DNA of 45,694 nucleotides, taken from contig JAGLDS010000013.1 of the NCBI GenBank assembly GCA_023145435.1, forward strand, positions 1 through 45,694, in the 5' to 3' direction. The notes beneath the pieces were generated by a model. It did not search any database, was not told where the DNA came from, and saw only the letters and a program-made list of their open reading frames with translations. Shown here piece by piece: positions 8,762 through 17,615 of the stretch; positions within the stretch are counted from its first letter, which is position 1; every line of letters starts with the position of its first letter. Made by a program: the position numbers and the translations under genes. Source of the stretch: Clostridiales bacterium (GTDB lineage: Bacteria > Bacillota > Clostridia > DUPQ01).

Positions 8762-10642
8762 ATGAAATATATTGCAGGAGAATATGAAGCAATTGTTATT
8801 GGAGCAGGACACGCAGGTTGTGAGGCCGCTTTAGCATTAGCAAGATTAGGTAAAAAAACCATGTTATTTACTCTAAATAATGATTCAATTGCCAATATGC
8901 CTTGTAATCCCAGTATTGGTGGAACAGCAAAAGGGCATTTAGTTAGAGAAATTGATGCCCTTGGTGGACAAATGGGAAAAACAGCAGATGCTACATTGAT
9001 ACAATCGCGAATGTTAAATAAAGCAAAAGGTCCCGCAGTTCATTCTCTTAGAGCACAAATAGATCGACGTATGTATCAACAAAGTATGAAACATGTTCTT
9101 GAAATACAAGAAAATTTAGATTTAAGACAAGCAGAAGTAACAGATATACTTTTTAATGAGAAAAATGAAGTAAATGGAGTAAAAACAAACACTAACGCAA
9201 TATATAATTGTAAAGCTGCAGTTATTTGTTCAGGTACTTATTTAAAAGGAAAAATTATAATTGGCGAAATTAATTATGAAGGAGGTCCAGATGGATTGTT
9301 TCCTGCAAACAAATTATCTGACTGTTTGAAAAACAAAGGAATTGAAATTATGCGCTTTAAAACAGGGACACCTTCAAGAGTAAACAGAAAAAGTATAGAT
9401 TTTAATAAAATGCAAGAACAATTAGGTGACAAACCTATTGTTCCTTTTTCTTTTGAAACAAAAGAATTAAAAATGGAGCAACATTCCTGTTATTTAACTT
9501 ATACCAATGCTAGAACACATGAAGTTATAAATAATAATTTACATTTATCCCCATTATTTAGTGGTGATATTGAAGGAACAGGTCCTAGGTATTGTCCTTC
9601 TATTGAAGATAAAGTGGTTAGATTTAGTGATAAAGATAGACATCAAATATTTATTGAACCAATGGGCCTTGATACCGAAGAAATGTATGTTCAAGGAATG
9701 TCTAGTTCTCTACCAGAACAAGTACAAGATAAAATGCTTCGTACTGTTTTAGGATTAGAAAATGTAAAAGTTATGAGAACTGCATATGCAATTGAATATG
9801 ATTGTTTTAACCCATTACAGTTAAGGAAAACTTTAGAATTTAAAGATTATAAAGGGCTATATAGTGCTGGACAAAGTAACGGTAGTTCAGGATATGAAGA
9901 AGCAGCAGCACAAGGTTTATTAGCAGGTATAAATGTTCATTTAAAACTTGATAAAAAAGAAGCGTTTATATTAGGAAGAGATGAAGCATATATCGGGGTA
10001 TTAATAGATGATTTAATAACAAAAGGAACAAATGAGCCTTATAGGATAATGACATCAAGAAGCGAATATAGACTATTATTACGACAAGACAATGCAGATA
10101 AGAGATTGACATCAAAAGGTTATCACCTTGGATTAATTAAAAAGCAACGTTATGAAAAATATAAGATAAAAGAACATAATATTAATACTCAATTAAAAAG
10201 ATTAAAAAAAGTGGTAATTTCTCCTAAAATAGCCAATGATTTTTTAATAAAAAACAAATCAACTCCGGTAGTAAGTGGAGTAACATTAGATGCTTTACTT
10301 AAAAGACCAGAAATCACTTATAACAATCTATATGAAATTGATAGTGACAGAGAAAAGTTTGACATATATACAGAAGAAGAAATTGAAATTTCATGTAAAT
10401 ATGAAGGATATATAAAAAGACAAAAAAAACAAGTAAAACAATATATAAAAATGGAAAATTTCCAATTACCAAGTGATTTGGATTATCAGACAATTAGCGG
10501 TTTACGAATAGAAGCAAGACAAAAACTTAATCAAATAAAACCAATATCTTTAGGACAAGCTTCTAGAATTTCAGGAGTATCCCCTGCAGATATTAATGTG
10601 CTAATAATTTATTTTGATCAAGTAAAAAGGAAAGATAAATGA
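8762..10642 (+). CDS. mnmG: tRNA uridine-5-carboxymethylaminomethyl modification enzyme MnmG (GidA)
   Basis: FAD-dependent partner of MnmE. The 626 residues begin with a Rossmann dinucleotide site ([19 protein letters not shown], from about residue 12) and contain the family motifs [21 protein letters not shown], the catalytic-cysteine segment around KTGTPSRV and [12 protein letters not shown]-type sequence (here [14 protein letters not shown]), and a helical C-terminal tRNA-binding domain. It starts two bases after mnmE and its stop overlaps the rsmG start (ATGA). Confidence 0.97.
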   Translation: MKYIAGEYEAIVIGAGHAGCEAALALARLGKKTMLFTLNNDSIANMPCNPSIGGTAKGHLVREIDALGGQMGKTADATLIQSRMLNKAKGPAVHSLRAQIDRRMYQQSMKHVLEIQENLDLRQAEVTDILFNEKNEVNGVKTNTNAIYNCKAAVICSGTYLKGKIIIGEINYEGGPDGLFPANKLSDCLKNKGIEIMRFKTGTPSRVNRKSIDFNKMQEQLGDKPIVPFSFETKELKMEQHSCYLTYTNARTHEVINNNLHLSPLFSGDIEGTGPRYCPSIEDKVVRFSDKDRHQIFIEPMGLDTEEMYVQGMSSSLPEQVQDKMLRTVLGLENVKVMRTAYAIEYDCFNPLQLRKTLEFKDYKGLYSAGQSNGSSGYEEAAAQGLLAGINVHLKLDKKEAFILGRDEAYIGVLIDDLITKGTNEPYRIMTSRSEYRLLLRQDNADKRLTSKGYHLGLIKKQRYEKYKIKEHNINTQLKRLKKVVISPKIANDFLIKNKSTPVVSGVTLDALLKRPEITYNNLYEIDSDREKFDIYTEEEIEISCKYEGYIKRQKKQVKQYIKMENFQLPSDLDYQTISGLRIEARQKLNQIKPISLGQASRISGVSPADINVLIIYFDQVKRKDK

Positions 10643-11331
10643 AAGAATTACTAAAAGAAGGATTTTCACAATTAAATATTTTGTTTACGGATGAAATTTA
10701 TCAAAAGTTACAATTCTTTACAGAAGAATTATTACTATGGAATGAAAAAACAAATTTAACTGCTATTAAAACACGAGAGGATATTGCAATTAAACACTAT
10801 ATTGATAGCTTAACCATATACCCTTTAATTAACAAACAAAAAAGCCTTATTGACATAGGTACTGGTGCTGGTTTTCCTGGGATTATATTAAAAATAGTAG
10901 GCTATGAAGGAAAAATTGTGTTACTTGATTCATTGAAAAAGAGAATATCTTTTTTGGATTATATAATAAAGGAACTTAATATAGAAAACATTGAAACTAT
11001 ACATAGTAGAGCGGAAGATGGTAGTAGAAATAAACAACTAAGAGAACAATTTGATTATGCAACAGCAAGAGCTGTTGCTCCTCTAAATATTTTATGTGAA
11101 TATTGTCTTCCTTATGTAAAAACAGGTGGTCAGTTTCTTGCAATGAAAGCAAATAAAACTGAAAATGCTAAAAAAGCCATAGGTATTCTAGGAGGATCTC
11201 TTAACAAAATTAAAAAAATAATACTTCCAGGTAGTGATTATGAGAGAAATATTATAATTATAAACAAAATAAAAAAGACACCAAAATTATATCCTAGAAA
11301 AGCAGGAACGCCTGCGAAGAAGCCACTTTAA
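10639..11331 (+). CDS. rsmG: 16S rRNA (guanine527-N7)-methyltransferase RsmG
   Basis: SAM-dependent methyltransferase acting on G527 of 16S rRNA; loss gives low-level streptomycin resistance in other bacteria. The 230 residues show motif [12 protein letters not shown] at 71-81 and the [10 protein letters not shown] segment typical of GidB. It is coupled to mnmG by a 4-base overlap and meets the oppositely directed tagA at their stop codons (overlap of four bases at 11328-11331), with no terminator seen. Confidence 0.96.
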   Translation: MKELLKEGFSQLNILFTDEIYQKLQFFTEELLLWNEKTNLTAIKTREDIAIKHYIDSLTIYPLINKQKSLIDIGTGAGFPGIILKIVGYEGKIVLLDSLKKRISFLDYIIKELNIENIETIHSRAEDGSRNKQLREQFDYATARAVAPLNILCEYCLPYVKTGGQFLAMKANKTENAKKAIGILGGSLNKIKKIILPGSDYERNIIIINKIKKTPKLYPRKAGTPAKKPL

Positions 11332-12053
11332 CTTTTTCCAAATATCCGCTTTTTTATACAAATATATAGAAAAAGTGGAATTTTAAGCATTCTTAATAAT
11401 CGTTTTGGTTGTTTTAATAATCGATAAAACCATTCAAGAGATAGATTAACAAATATTTCTGGTACTTTCTTTACTTTACCAGCTAATACGTCAATACTTC
11501 CGCCTACTCCCATAATTACATTACATTTTATTTTATCTTTATATTGATGTATAAAGAGTTCTTGTTTAGGTGCACCTAAACCAACTAATAATAATTCTGC
11601 TTTTGTTTTATTAATGTCAGAAATGATTAAAGGTATTTCTTCATCTTTAAAATAACCATTTCTATACCCTGCAATTGTTATGTTACTATAATTTTTTTTG
11701 ATACTAGAAACTGCTCGCTCTACAGTATCTGAATTTGAGCCGAATAAGTATATAGAAATTGGCTTATTACTTTCAAGAAGAGAAAGTATTAATTTAAATC
11801 CAGCTACTTTTTCATCAATAGGTGTTTTTAGTATTTTAGAAGCTAATACTACACCTTGACCATCAGGAATAACTAAAGATCCTTCATTTAAAACTTGTTG
11901 AAAAGTTTTGTTTTTATATGCTTCCATACATATTTCAGCATTTGGAGTATAAATAGTTTGGGTATTTGCAGAATTAATAAAGCTAAATAAGATTTTTAAG
12001 GCTTTTTCTTTTGAAATGTTATCAATCAGTGTTCCAAGTATATTAACTTTCAC
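11328..12053 (-). CDS. tagA: WecG/TagA/CpsF family glycosyltransferase
   Basis: A 241-residue GT26 enzyme that transfers N-acetylmannosamine-type sugar to GlcNAc-PP-undecaprenol at the membrane, starting wall teichoic acid or secondary wall polymer. Family landmarks are the early TPNAEICMEA, IPDGQGVVLASK, the LFGSNSDTVERA strand, LLVGLGAPKQELFIHQY and MGVGGSIDVLAGKVKKVPE. Its start overlaps the end of the GT4-CsaB gene by 11 bases, so the two form one leftward operon. The neighbour suggests the product is a pyruvylated secondary wall polymer rather than teichoic acid; that is inference. Confidence 0.9.
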   Translation of the reverse strand: MKVNILGTLIDNISKEKALKILFSFINSANTQTIYTPNAEICMEAYKNKTFQQVLNEGSLVIPDGQGVVLASKILKTPIDEKVAGFKLILSLLESNKPISIYLFGSNSDTVERAVSSIKKNYSNITIAGYRNGYFKDEEIPLIISDINKTKAELLLVGLGAPKQELFIHQYKDKIKCNVIMGVGGSIDVLAGKVKKVPEIFVNLSLEWFYRLLKQPKRLLRMLKIPLFLYICIKKRIFGKS

Positions 12054-14298
12054 CTTTTTCTCCTTTTTGATTCATTAAATTAATAGCCAGTGAAGCATTT
12101 TCAATTGCTTTAACACGCATAATTGCAGTTTGTTTTCCTAATTGTCTTTTAATAGTATCCTTATTCTTAGAAATGTAGTTAAAAACTTTGATTAAATCCT
12201 TTGAGGATACTTCTTTCACATTACCTGCAACTAAAGAAGAAAGTTGAATATAGTCCATGAAACCACTAACCTTTGGTTCATATTCAATGGCGATTGATGG
12301 TACCTCACAACAAGTAGCAAAAATTAAAGAATGAAGCCTCATTCCTAACAATAAATCAAGTTGTTTTATCACACCCATAACTTCTTCTGCAGAATAATAT
12401 TCAGATAATATATATGAAGGGCTTTTCATGAGTTGGCTTATTTGTAAGCTAATTATAGAATCATCAATGTATTTTTGTTGCATAGGTATAAAAACCGGAA
12501 TATAACCATGTTTTTCATAAAGAGTATCGGCAAAACTAGCAATTTCACGACTGCATTTTTTTTCATACCCCTTCCATTCTCTTACACAAATTCCTATTAA
12601 AGGATTAGAAAATAAAACACCTTCTTTTTTTAATATTTCTTTTGCACGAGTATCAGAACAAGGGTAGGTTGTTACGGCTGGATCAGCTGTAATTGTTATT
12701 TTAGGTTTTGTGATTCCTAGTTTTTTTAACTGAACAAGCGATTGGTTTTCTCTAAGGGTTATTAAATCAATTTTATTTAAAACAGCCTTAGTAACAAAAA
12801 TATTAAATTTCTTATGTAATAATTTTACACCATTAGCATATAACATTGTTTTCTGCCCAAAAAGCTTAGCTAAGTATAATGTTCCAAGATAATATAACAG
12901 TGATTTAGTAGAAGTGCTTTCTTGAATTAAGGTACCACCACCATAAACAAATAACGAAGAACGTTTCATCATATTAATAATCTGGAACAGATTAAAACGG
13001 CTTATGGAGTCAACACCATTTATTTTAGTAGTTTCTACTGGGTTTCTAGACAAAATTAATATTTTTATATCTTTTTTTATGTGCTTTAAATTATTTATAA
13101 TTGAATCTAATAATGCATCATCTCCAATGTTCATAAAACCATAATAACCTGACATAATAACATCATATGAGTGTTTTCCTTTTTTAAACCAAGAAAGAAT
13201 ATCGTGATAAGCATGAAGTTGTAAAGTCGCCATTTTTTCTAAAGAAAATTCAGTAACTGCTTTTTTATATAATTTATTTCCAAATTGCATACGTAAAAGA
13301 GGGTTTTCAATTAACGTTATTAAATGTGAAACTAAACTCTTTACATCTCCTGGATTAAATAAAAATCCATTTTCACCATGGTCAAATAAATCTGGAATCC
13401 CTCCCACATTAGTACTTATGCTTGCTTTTTTGCACATAGCACCTTCTAAAACTGAATAAGGAAATCCTTCACTAATAGATGTTAACACGCTAATGTCTAA
13501 AACATTCATCACTTCATAAGGATCATTTACCCATCCAACAAAATAGAGTGAAGCTGATAAACCAAGAGATATTGAAAGTTTTTTTAATTCTCTTGATTCC
13601 TCTCCTTCACCGGCAATAATAAATATAATTTCTGTATGTGTTTTTCTAATAATGCTTGCAGCATTAATTAAGGTATCAATATTTTTAACACGGCTTAAGC
13701 GGGCTACAATACCAACATAAATTGTTTTTTCATTGTAAGGAATATGATTGTTTTTTAAAAAAGTTTTTTTATAATATATTTTATTAGAAACACTAAAATC
13801 TAATCCATTACACACAGTATAAACGCGATTAGCATTGAATTTTCTACTAATCATCATTTGTCTAAAGTGATTAGTTACTGCTACATGGGCATCCATTTTT
13901 CGAAGTGCTAGAGCATTTAATTTTCCAATGGTTATTGCTTTAAAAAAAGAATGTAAATAATCTAATTTATAGTCACTATGAATTGTTGTCATAATGGGTA
14001 ATTTTGTTGCTTTTTTACAGAAATATCCTATAATATTTCCCTTAGCACCATGACAATGTATTATATCTGCTGTTTCATTTTTTATAATAGAAATAGTTTG
14101 TCTTATATCTTTAAGTAAGCTATTATTTCTTATTACTTTAACGTCCAATCCAAGTTCTCTTGCTTCATCTGCAAAAATACCAGGACGAAAAGAAATGATC
14201 TTTACGGATATCTCTTTATTTAATTGTTTAACAAGGGATAATACGTGGACTTTTGCTCCACCTATGTCTCCGCCGCCTATTAAATGAATAACTTTCAT
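12043..14298 (-). CDS. csaB: Fused GT4 glycosyltransferase - CsaB polysaccharide pyruvyltransferase
   Basis: One 751-residue protein with two enzymes. Residues 1 to about 370 are a GT-B glycosyltransferase of family 4: GGGDIGGAKVHVLSL nucleotide-loop start, GIVARLSRVKN, FIIAGEGEE, and the EGFPYSVLEGA E-x7-E motif. Residues about 378-745 are a CsaB-type pyruvyltransferase beginning YDVIMSGYYGFMNIGDDALL and containing YGGGTLIQE and LGMRLHSLIFA. CsaB puts ketal-pyruvate on secondary wall polysaccharide, the ligand of SLH domains. The two functions are usually on separate neighbouring genes. No stop or frameshift lies at the joint. It is transcribed ahead of tagA. Confidence 0.88.
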   Translation of the reverse strand: MKVIHLIGGGDIGGAKVHVLSLVKQLNKEISVKIISFRPGIFADEARELGLDVKVIRNNSLLKDIRQTISIIKNETADIIHCHGAKGNIIGYFCKKATKLPIMTTIHSDYKLDYLHSFFKAITIGKLNALALRKMDAHVAVTNHFRQMMISRKFNANRVYTVCNGLDFSVSNKIYYKKTFLKNNHIPYNEKTIYVGIVARLSRVKNIDTLINAASIIRKTHTEIIFIIAGEGEESRELKKLSISLGLSASLYFVGWVNDPYEVMNVLDISVLTSISEGFPYSVLEGAMCKKASISTNVGGIPDLFDHGENGFLFNPGDVKSLVSHLITLIENPLLRMQFGNKLYKKAVTEFSLEKMATLQLHAYHDILSWFKKGKHSYDVIMSGYYGFMNIGDDALLDSIINNLKHIKKDIKILILSRNPVETTKINGVDSISRFNLFQIINMMKRSSLFVYGGGTLIQESTSTKSLLYYLGTLYLAKLFGQKTMLYANGVKLLHKKFNIFVTKAVLNKIDLITLRENQSLVQLKKLGITKPKITITADPAVTTYPCSDTRAKEILKKEGVLFSNPLIGICVREWKGYEKKCSREIASFADTLYEKHGYIPVFIPMQQKYIDDSIISLQISQLMKSPSYILSEYYSAEEVMGVIKQLDLLLGMRLHSLIFATCCEVPSIAIEYEPKVSGFMDYIQLSSLVAGNVKEVSSKDLIKVFNYISKNKDTIKRQLGKQTAIMRVKAIENASLAINLMNQKGEKGES

Positions 14299-14348
14299 GC
14301 TATCTCCATAAACAAGTAATATGTATATTTTACCATATGAAATGATGT

Positions 14349-14354
14349 TATAAT
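14349..14354 (+). promoter_or_regulatory. Possible -10 box for the alpha/beta hydrolase gene
   Basis: TATAAT at 14349-14354, 32 bases before the ATG, with an AGGGGG ribosome site between. No good -35 is visible 17 bases upstream. The 87-base space also holds the start of the divergent csaB gene. Confidence 0.35.
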
Positions 14355-14385
14355 ATATTTATTCATTTTGAGGGGGAAAGTTAGA

Positions 14386-16338
14386 ATGCATGTACTTGAT
14401 GTTACATCACACCAGTTATTTAAAAATAATGTAAAACAAAAAATATATGACACTTTTAAGGAAGAACTATTAAAAAGAAGAAATATTTCTTCGCTCAAAG
14501 AATGGATGTTTTATCAAAAAAAAATAATGGAAGTTTTCAATGCTGCTTTTCCAGAAGAAATGTTTGTAAAACTTGATAAAATCAAATTTCAAGTAGTCAA
14601 AACAGAACATTTTGAACATTTTTCAATAGAAAACGTTAATATCGAAAGTGTTTTAGGATGGTTTGTTAATGCAACTGTCTATAGACCAAGTGAAAAAGGA
14701 ACATATTATGGAATAGTTTGTCCTACAGGACATTCATCAAAAACAAAAGATAATTATGTTAGGTCTAATCAGGCTTTAGCTAGAAATGGATATATTACTA
14801 TTTCTTTTGATCCTCCAGGAATGAAAGGAGAACATCAATTTGGTAATGATCATTTTACAGATGGAGTTTTAAGCTTTCTTTCAGGTTTCTGGTCTAACAC
14901 ATATTTTGTTTTAGATGCTATTCGTTGTATTGATTATTTAGAAACAAGAGACGACATTATAAAAGGTTCTTATGGAATGACTGGGATTTCAGGTGGTGGA
15001 ACCACAACAATGTATGCTTCAATTATTGATAATAGAATTAAAGCATGTGCACCTGTTTGCTGTGTTTCTAATTCATTACATCACTTATTGGAAGAAAATT
15101 ACACCACTTGTCCTGAAACAATAGGATTTAATTATTATAAACATGCCATTGATTTTGAAATGCTTTTATCATTATGTGCACCAACTCCATTATTGTTAGT
15201 TGGTGGTAAGAATGATGAAATTCTAAACTATCAATTAGCTATTGAAACAATGAAGCACGTACAAGTAAAATATAAATTATATGGCAAAGAAAACTTAGCA
15301 ACAATTTATATAGATCCAAATGCAGGACATGAATATACATTAAAAATGATAGAAAAAGTAGCAATCTTTTTTAACAAGTATTTAAAAAAAGAAGCTAAAA
15401 AAGCAATTTCCTTATTAAAAGAGGATATTTTATATATAAATCAAGAAAAATTGTTGTGTTACCCACCAGATAAGACTTGTTTTCAAAGTAAAAACAAAAA
15501 ACAATTTCTTATTAATAATAGATGTTTTACAGAAAAAGATATAAACAACTGGGTACATTCAAGTGAGATTTTCATTAACAAACTGACAACTACAACAGGT
15601 GATGCAAAATGGGCATATAAAATTAGCAGACAAATATATGAAACAAATGAGCAAATGAAGTTACCGGCTATTTTGCTTGCAAACTATCTTAAACCGACTA
15701 AAGAGGTTTTATTGTTTTTTACTGACAATGGGAAAACCACACATTTTATTAATGAAGGTTTTTTAGCAAAAACTGCAGGTATGGTATCTTCTAAGAAACA
15801 ACAATCCCCAAAAGATGTGATATCAGTTGATCTATCTGGTTTTGGTGAATTAGAAATTGAAAAAGATGGATATGATTTTACAGGGTGGTGTTCTCAAATT
15901 AGAAATGTATCATATGCTTTGTTATTCTATGGAAGTAGTGTAATTGAACAACGAGTCAAAGAAATAATGGCTATTATTAAATATATTTCAAAAAACAAAC
16001 AATATAAGAAAATAACACTTTGTGGAAAAGGAAAAGCCTCTATTCCTGTTTTATTAGCGGCTTATTTATCAAAGAATATTGAAAAAACAATTTTAATTGA
16101 TTTACCTATTTCTTTTGAAACAATGACCATGTATGTTCCTAATTATTATTTACCAGATAATATTATTTATGATGCACCCAATAAATTTGAATTATATGAG
16201 GTAGTAAATAAACTTAAAAATATTACACTATTTAATCCACGATATGGGGATATGAACCTTTATAAAACTAAAAAAGAAAGTATTTATCAAAAACAAGTTA
16301 AAATAATTATTAGTGAGAGTAATGATTATGAAATTTAA
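14386..16338 (+). CDS. Large alpha/beta hydrolase, esterase-like
   Basis: A 650-residue cytoplasmic protein with no signal peptide. Residues about 75-340 form an alpha/beta hydrolase like acetyl-xylan esterases or dienelactone hydrolases, with a full catalytic triad: Ser202 in GISGGG, Asp277 in GGKNDEI and His315 in NAGHEYT. A second half (about 430-600) contains strand-helix patterns (YALLFYGSSV, KKITLCGKGKASIPVLLAAYLSK) resembling another hydrolase fold with no nucleophile Ser in G-x-S-x-G, possibly a degenerate repeat. The ATG at 14386 follows AGGGGGAAAG; a TTG at 14368 is less likely. It is divergent from csaB. The substrate is unknown; removing acyl groups from glycans is a guess from the nearby glycosidases. 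Confidence 0.7.
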   Translation: MHVLDVTSHQLFKNNVKQKIYDTFKEELLKRRNISSLKEWMFYQKKIMEVFNAAFPEEMFVKLDKIKFQVVKTEHFEHFSIENVNIESVLGWFVNATVYRPSEKGTYYGIVCPTGHSSKTKDNYVRSNQALARNGYITISFDPPGMKGEHQFGNDHFTDGVLSFLSGFWSNTYFVLDAIRCIDYLETRDDIIKGSYGMTGISGGGTTTMYASIIDNRIKACAPVCCVSNSLHHLLEENYTTCPETIGFNYYKHAIDFEMLLSLCAPTPLLLVGGKNDEILNYQLAIETMKHVQVKYKLYGKENLATIYIDPNAGHEYTLKMIEKVAIFFNKYLKKEAKKAISLLKEDILYINQEKLLCYPPDKTCFQSKNKKQFLINNRCFTEKDINNWVHSSEIFINKLTTTTGDAKWAYKISRQIYETNEQMKLPAILLANYLKPTKEVLLFFTDNGKTTHFINEGFLAKTAGMVSSKKQQSPKDVISVDLSGFGELEIEKDGYDFTGWCSQIRNVSYALLFYGSSVIEQRVKEIMAIIKYISKNKQYKKITLCGKGKASIPVLLAAYLSKNIEKTILIDLPISFETMTMYVPNYYLPDNIIYDAPNKFELYEVVNKLKNITLFNPRYGDMNLYKTKKESIYQKQVKIIISESNDYEI

Positions 16339-16351
16339 CATCGTTAACAAG

Positions 16352-16400
16352 AAGTCGCCAACCTCAATGCTTTATTTCTCACTTTAGTGAGGGTATAGCT
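16352..16400 (+). mobile_element. Possible remnant of an IS200/IS605-type right end
   Basis: The GAAGTCGCCAACCTCAATGC opening followed by a small CTCAC/GTGAG stem-loop and GGGTATAGC resembles, from memory, the hairpin ends that follow tnpB genes. No tnpA or tnpB coding sequence is present in the window. Weak evidence. Confidence 0.25.
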
Positions 16401-16493
16401 ATTATATTTGCGATGCTTTTTTTGCAGACTATATTTTTTCTATTATTTTTATTTTTTTCTTGTATCTATATAGTTGGCTCTTAAGGTGGGAGA

Positions 16494-16847
16494 ATGTCAC
16501 TTACAGGAATAATTGAATCAGTTAAGAAAGTAAAAAGAATATATTTCACATGTTATTGATAAACAAGTACATGGTTTATCAGATTTGTTACGAAATAGTC
16601 TTACAAAACGGTATGTGAAACATTTTACAGACAAAAATATGTTTCACATATTCCTTATCCTAATACAAAAACTCCACTACTTGATAGGATAAACAAAATA
16701 ATTCCATGCAGTACTATAGAAAAGAATTTAATCTTTTATCTTACTGAAAAAAATATAACAGCTTGAGGAATTAATTTTCATGGTAAAAAAATATTTAAAC
16801 AAGCAATTGTTATGATTAATATCAACTTAATAGCATCATTTAAGTAA
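16494..16847 (+). pseudogene. Decayed small reading frame(s), unrecognised
   Basis: An ATG at 16494 with AAGGTGGGAG just upstream opens MSLTGIIESVKKVKRIYF, then hits stops at about 16558. Two other frames continue with protein-like composition: 16534-16692 (containing IDKQVHGLSDLLRNSLTK) and 16599-16847 (containing YVSHIPYPNTKTPLLDRI), the latter broken by one TGA at 16764-16766. Joined, they would make about 110 residues with two frameshifts and one stop. No family is recognised, so a true gene relic is only one reading. Confidence 0.3.
16557..16692. repeat. Three consecutive perfect inverted repeats
   Basis: Arms pair as follows: 16557-16564 with 16574-16581 (8 bp, 9-base loop); 16612-16623 with 16639-16650 (12 bp, 15-base loop); 16655-16662 with 16685-16692 (8 bp, 22-base loop). 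None is followed by a T-run, so they are not ordinary terminators. Confidence 0.7.
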
Positions 16848-16907
16848 ATTATGAAAAGTCATTATGAATTTATTCTTAAAATTGAAGTTTTCACATAGCA
16901 ACATATT

Positions 16908-16934
16908 TTGATGTGGAAGAATTAATGATATAAT
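16908..16934 (+). promoter_or_regulatory. Likely tdk promoter
   Basis: TATAAT at 16929-16934, with TTGATG at 16908-16913 as a possible -35 at a short 15-base spacing. A strong AAGGAGGGGG ribosome site follows before the ATG at 16962. Confidence 0.45.
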
Positions 16935-16961
16935 AGTATTAATAAAAAGGAGGGGGAAAAT

Positions 16962-17579
16962 ATGGCAAAATTGTATTTTAGATATGCTGTGATGAATGCA
17001 GGAAAATCAACTCAATTATTACAAATTGCACATGATTATGAAATTAATAATCATGAAAATATTTTAGTCTTAAAACCAGAAGTAGATACTAAGGCAGACA
17101 CAAAAATAATAACTAGGATAGGTTATGATGCTTTAACTAGAGAATGTGACTTTTTAATAAAAAAGCAAGAAGGATGGTTATTTGAAAAAATTAATACTCT
17201 TAAGAATATTGCAATTATATTAATAGATGAAGCACAGTTTTTAACAAAAGCAAATGTATGGGACTTAGCAAGAGTAGTAACAGAACTATCTATTCCAGTT
17301 ATTTGTTTTGGTTTAAAATGTGATTTTAGAGGTCATCCTTTCCCAGGTAGTACATATTTGTTTGCTTTAGCTCAAGATATTGAAGAGGTTACAACAAGAG
17401 CAATATGTAGAAAAAGCCAAAAACCAGTAAAAGCTACCGTTAATATGAGACTTGTAAATGGACGACCCGTTTTTAGTGGTGATCAAGTATCAATAGAAGA
17501 CGATGATGTAGTTCATTATGAACCAGTATCGCTAAAAGAATTTATGAAAAGATTTATTAAAGCAGGTGAAAAATACTAA
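16962..17579 (+). CDS. tdk: Thymidine kinase, class II
   Basis: Salvage enzyme phosphorylating thymidine. The 205 residues open MAKLYFRYAVMNAGKST with the P-loop at about 10-17, the LIDEAQFL Walker B-like segment near 88, and the FGLKCDFRGHPFPGS lasso/substrate region near 120. The zinc-ribbon of the family normally carries two C-x-x-C-like pairs; here only the first cysteine (RAICRKSQKP) remains and the C-terminal pair is replaced (HYEPVSLKEF). It has its own promoter and a very strong ribosome site. The DUF2961 gene follows after 36 bases. Confidence 0.92.
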   Translation: MAKLYFRYAVMNAGKSTQLLQIAHDYEINNHENILVLKPEVDTKADTKIITRIGYDALTRECDFLIKKQEGWLFEKINTLKNIAIILIDEAQFLTKANVWDLARVVTELSIPVICFGLKCDFRGHPFPGSTYLFALAQDIEEVTTRAICRKSQKPVKATVNMRLVNGRPVFSGDQVSIEDDDVVHYEPVSLKEFMKRFIKAGEKY

Positions 17580-17615
17580 GAAGACAATAATGTTGTTATG
17601 TAGGGAGATAGATAA

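Larger units (their letters stand above)
16339..16961. other. Gene-free 623-base stretch with hairpins and broken frames
   Basis: No intact gene. From left: a segment starting GAAGTCGCC with a CTCAC-TTTA-GTGAG hairpin (16378-16391), similar by eye to the 3' ends of IS200/IS605 elements; a T-rich tract (16417-16460); a short frame with good ribosome site at 16494 that soon stops; overlapping frames 16534-16692 and 16599-16766; then the tdk promoter region. Three consecutive perfect inverted repeats occupy 16557-16692. It is best read as decayed DNA, but a structured RNA cannot be excluded. Confidence 0.6.

Noticed and set aside
16599-16847. TGA read as tryptophan to join the broken frame
   Set aside because: TGA is the stop of several intact genes here (mnmG, the URO-D-like gene) and TGG is the tryptophan codon throughout, so code 4 does not apply.
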